In this document: in pieces, positions 62,098 to 64,000 of the stretch | Numbering within the stretch: the stretch's first letter is position 1 | How the letters are laid out: every line of letters begins with the position of its first letter | Origin: Acinetobacter sp. CS-2 | Lineage (GTDB): Bacteria; Pseudomonadota; Gammaproteobacteria; Pseudomonadales; Moraxellaceae | DNA: 64,000 bases | NCBI RefSeq assembly: GCF_016599715.1 | Contig: NZ_CP067019.1 | Location: 682,001 to 746,000 of the forward strand | Direction of reading: 5' to 3' | The notes under the pieces: generated by a model | Database searches by the model: none | What the model was told of the DNA's origin: nothing | Seen by the model: only the letters and a program-made list of their open reading frames with translations | Program-made: the position numbers and the translations under genes

Positions 62098-64000
62098 ATG
62101 AACAACAACTACCGCAAACCACTGCAAGGTACCCAGCTCGAATATTATGACGTACGCCAAGCCGTAGAAGATATTCAGCCAGGCGCATATGCAAAACTTC
62201 CTTATACCTCGAAAGTACTGGCCGAACAGCTGGTACGCCGTTGTGATCCTGCTATTTTGGAACAGTCTTTACGTCAGCTGATTGAACGTAAGCAAGATCA
62301 CGATTTCCCTTGGTATCCGGCACGTGTGGTGTGTCATGACATCCTGGGGCAAACCGCACTGGTTGACCTTGCAGGTTTGCGTGATGCCATTGCCGATCAG
62401 GGCGGCGATCCGTCTAAAGTCAACCCGGTTGTTCCAACCCAGCTGATCGTTGACCATTCATTGGCTGTGGAATACGGCGGTTTTGATCCGGATGCCTTCG
62501 CTAAAAACCGTGCGGTGGAAGACCGTCGTAACGAAGACCGTTTCCATTTTATTGAATGGACCAAAACCGCATTTGAAAATGTCGATGTGATTCCTGCGGG
62601 CAACGGCATCATGCATCAGATCAACCTGGAAAAAATGTCTCCGGTGATTCAAAAGCGTGAAGGTGTGGCATTCCCGGATACCTGTGTGGGTACAGATTCA
62701 CATACGCCGCATACCGATGCTTTGGGTGTGATTTCTGTCGGCGTGGGTGGCTTGGAAGCTGAAAACGTGATGCTAGGCCGTGCGTCTTGGATGCGTCTGC
62801 CGGACATCATTGGTGTAGAGCTGGTAGGTCAGCGCAAGCCGGGCATTACTGCAACCGATATCGTGTTGGCGTTAACGGAGTTCTTGCGTAAAGAACGCGT
62901 CGTGGGTGCGTACCTGGAATTCTTTGGTGAAGGTGCTGACAGCATGTCTGTGGGTGATCGCGCAACGATTTCCAACATGACGCCTGAATATGGCGCGACT
63001 GCGGCGATGTTCTATATTGACCAAAACACCATTGATTATCTGACTTTAACCGGTCGTGAAGCAGACCAGGTGAAACTGGTTGAGCAATATGCCAAAGAAA
63101 TTGGTCTTTGGGCTTCAGACATGAAACAGGCGGAATATCCACGCGTACTGCGTTTCGACCTATCGACTGTAACTCGTAACATTGCCGGACCATCGAACCC
63201 GCATGCACGTGTATCAACGGCTGACTTAAAAGAAAAAGGGATTGCAGGTAATTTAGAAGCTGCTCGCGCACAAGAAGCAGAAGGTTTAATGCCGGATGGC
63301 GCGGTGATTATCGCGGCGATTACTTCTTGTACCAATACCTCTAACCCGCGTAATACAGTGGCAGCCGGTTTATTGGCACGTAAGGCAAACGAGTTGGGCT
63401 TAACCCGTAAGCCTTGGGTGAAATCATCTTTTGCTCCGGGTTCTAAAGCAGCTGCACTTTACCTTGAAGAAGCAGGTGTACTGCACGATCTGGAAAAACT
63501 CGGTTTTGGTATTGTCGCTTATGCATGTACGACTTGTAACGGTATGTCGGGTGCGCTAGATCCAAAAATTCAGCAAGAAATTATTGACCGTGACCTGTAT
63601 GCCACTGCGGTACTTTCAGGTAACCGTAACTTCGATGGTCGTATCCATCCTTATGCGAAACAGGCTTTCCTGGCTTCTCCGCCTTTAGTTGTGGCTTATG
63701 CAATTGCCGGTACCATCCGTTTTGATATCGAAAAAGATGCTTTAGGTACAGACAAAGACGGTAACCCGATTTACTTAAAAGACATTTGGCCATCGGATGA
63801 AGAAATTGATGCCTTGGTGAAAGTTGCTGTAAAACCTGAGCAATTTAAGAAAGTGTATATCCCGATGTTTGATTTGGGCGAGCGTGAAAAAGCGGCAAGT
63901 CCACTGTATGACTGGCGTCCGCAAAGTACCTATATCCGCCGTCCGCCATATTGGGAAGGGGCTTTGGCTGCACCGCGTACCTTGACAAATATGCGTCCAC
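62098..64000 (+). CDS. acnD: Fe-S-dependent 2-methylisocitrate dehydratase AcnD (partial, 3' end outside window)
   Basis: The first 634 residues of an aconitase-superfamily enzyme. AcnD, together with PrpF, converts 2-methylcitrate toward 2-methylisocitrate in propionate breakdown. It begins MNNNYRKPLQGTQLEYYDVR and contains WYPARVVCHDILGQTALVDLAGLRDAI, VVPTQLIVDHSLAVE and YPARVV-type AcnD sequence, which fits AcnD better than AcnA. Two segments that hold cluster ligands are visible: the Cys in TSCTNTSNPRN and YACTTCNGMSG. AGGCAGG lies before the ATG. Full length should be about 865 residues. Confidence 0.92.
   Translation, partial: MNNNYRKPLQGTQLEYYDVRQAVEDIQPGAYAKLPYTSKVLAEQLVRRCDPAILEQSLRQLIERKQDHDFPWYPARVVCHDILGQTALVDLAGLRDAIADQGGDPSKVNPVVPTQLIVDHSLAVEYGGFDPDAFAKNRAVEDRRNEDRFHFIEWTKTAFENVDVIPAGNGIMHQINLEKMSPVIQKREGVAFPDTCVGTDSHTPHTDALGVISVGVGGLEAENVMLGRASWMRLPDIIGVELVGQRKPGITATDIVLALTEFLRKERVVGAYLEFFGEGADSMSVGDRATISNMTPEYGATAAMFYIDQNTIDYLTLTGREADQVKLVEQYAKEIGLWASDMKQAEYPRVLRFDLSTVTRNIAGPSNPHARVSTADLKEKGIAGNLEAARAQEAEGLMPDGAVIIAAITSCTNTSNPRNTVAAGLLARKANELGLTRKPWVKSSFAPGSKAAALYLEEAGVLHDLEKLGFGIVAYACTTCNGMSGALDPKIQQEIIDRDLYATAVLSGNRNFDGRIHPYAKQAFLASPPLVVAYAIAGTIRFDIEKDALGTDKDGNPIYLKDIWPSDEEIDALVKVAVKPEQFKKVYIPMFDLGEREKAASPLYDWRPQSTYIRRPPYWEGALAAPRTLTNMRP

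Noticed and set aside
62074..62100. Eight-codon leader peptide overlapping the acnD start
   Set aside because: Very short, no codon pattern suggesting attenuation and no hairpin after it.
62098..64000. Assignment as the housekeeping aconitase AcnA
   Set aside because: The N-terminus and the blocks around VVCHDILGQTALVDLAGL and DRRNEDRFHF agree with AcnD rather than AcnA.

Overview
The window is a chromosomal segment of a gamma-proteobacterium, almost certainly an Acinetobacter. The evidence is the 16S and 23S sequence, the A+T-rich coding style, a 351-residue OmpA ending in a peptidoglycan-binding domain, the gene order rplM-rpsI-sspA-sspB, and a membrane PQQ glucose dehydrogenase next to an OprB porin. 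The 16S variable regions look more like the lwoffii/schindleri side of the genus than baumannii, but I cannot settle the species by eye. Both ends cut genes: a PP2C/SpoIIE phosphatase on the left and 2-methylisocitrate dehydratase AcnD on the right. Layout: 1-2100 carries the phosphatase and an MlaA-family outer-membrane protein that has no lipobox. 2300-7950 is a complete rRNA operon (16S, tRNA-Ile, tRNA-Ala, 23S, 5S) with promoter, processing stems and terminator. 7970-10990 is the minus-strand run rplM, rpsI, sspA, sspB and an uncharacterised tail-anchored protein, with a 39-codon membrane microprotein gene on the opposite strand. 10990-11710 is a long non-coding gap with a cluster of hairpins. 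11712-14384 is pdxA-rsmA-apaH. 14434-18295 is a tandem family of four DUF2147 secreted-protein genes plus the decayed 3' end of a fifth; an IS4-family element has landed exactly in one of their palindromic terminators. 18388-29535 carries lrgAB-like genes, hflX, a lysophospholipid acyltransferase, a phospholipase D-type lipoprotein, a metallophosphoesterase, an MFS transporter, a hemolysin III-family protein, a methyltransferase, a GNAT enzyme and small hypotheticals. 29691-35554 is a fatty-acid oxidation module (FadB-like protein plus thiolase), an OruR-type AraC regulator and a divergent CaiB/BaiF CoA-transferase. 35676-39519 is the oprB-gcd pair for periplasmic glucose oxidation. 39774-41895 is cysI plus its DUF934 partner. 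The remainder is mostly housekeeping: a VOC protein, a second thiolase, a lone pseudopilin, ompA, an alpha/beta hydrolase, a lysine permease, rsmC, an NCS2 permease, typA, mscL, ppiC-mutM, a TonB receptor with an Old Yellow Enzyme, an AEC transporter, a Sel1-repeat protein, ygfZ and acnD. Most of the window is ordinary core genome. The parts that repay attention are the DUF2147 array with its duplicated promoters, pseudogene and IS-split terminator; the hidden microprotein; and several structured non-coding segments: the rplM leader, the hairpin cluster near 11360-11470, the folded element at 53491-53575, the perfect palindrome at 58234-58261 and the region upstream of ompA. I found no CRISPR array, prophage, restriction system or biosynthetic cluster.
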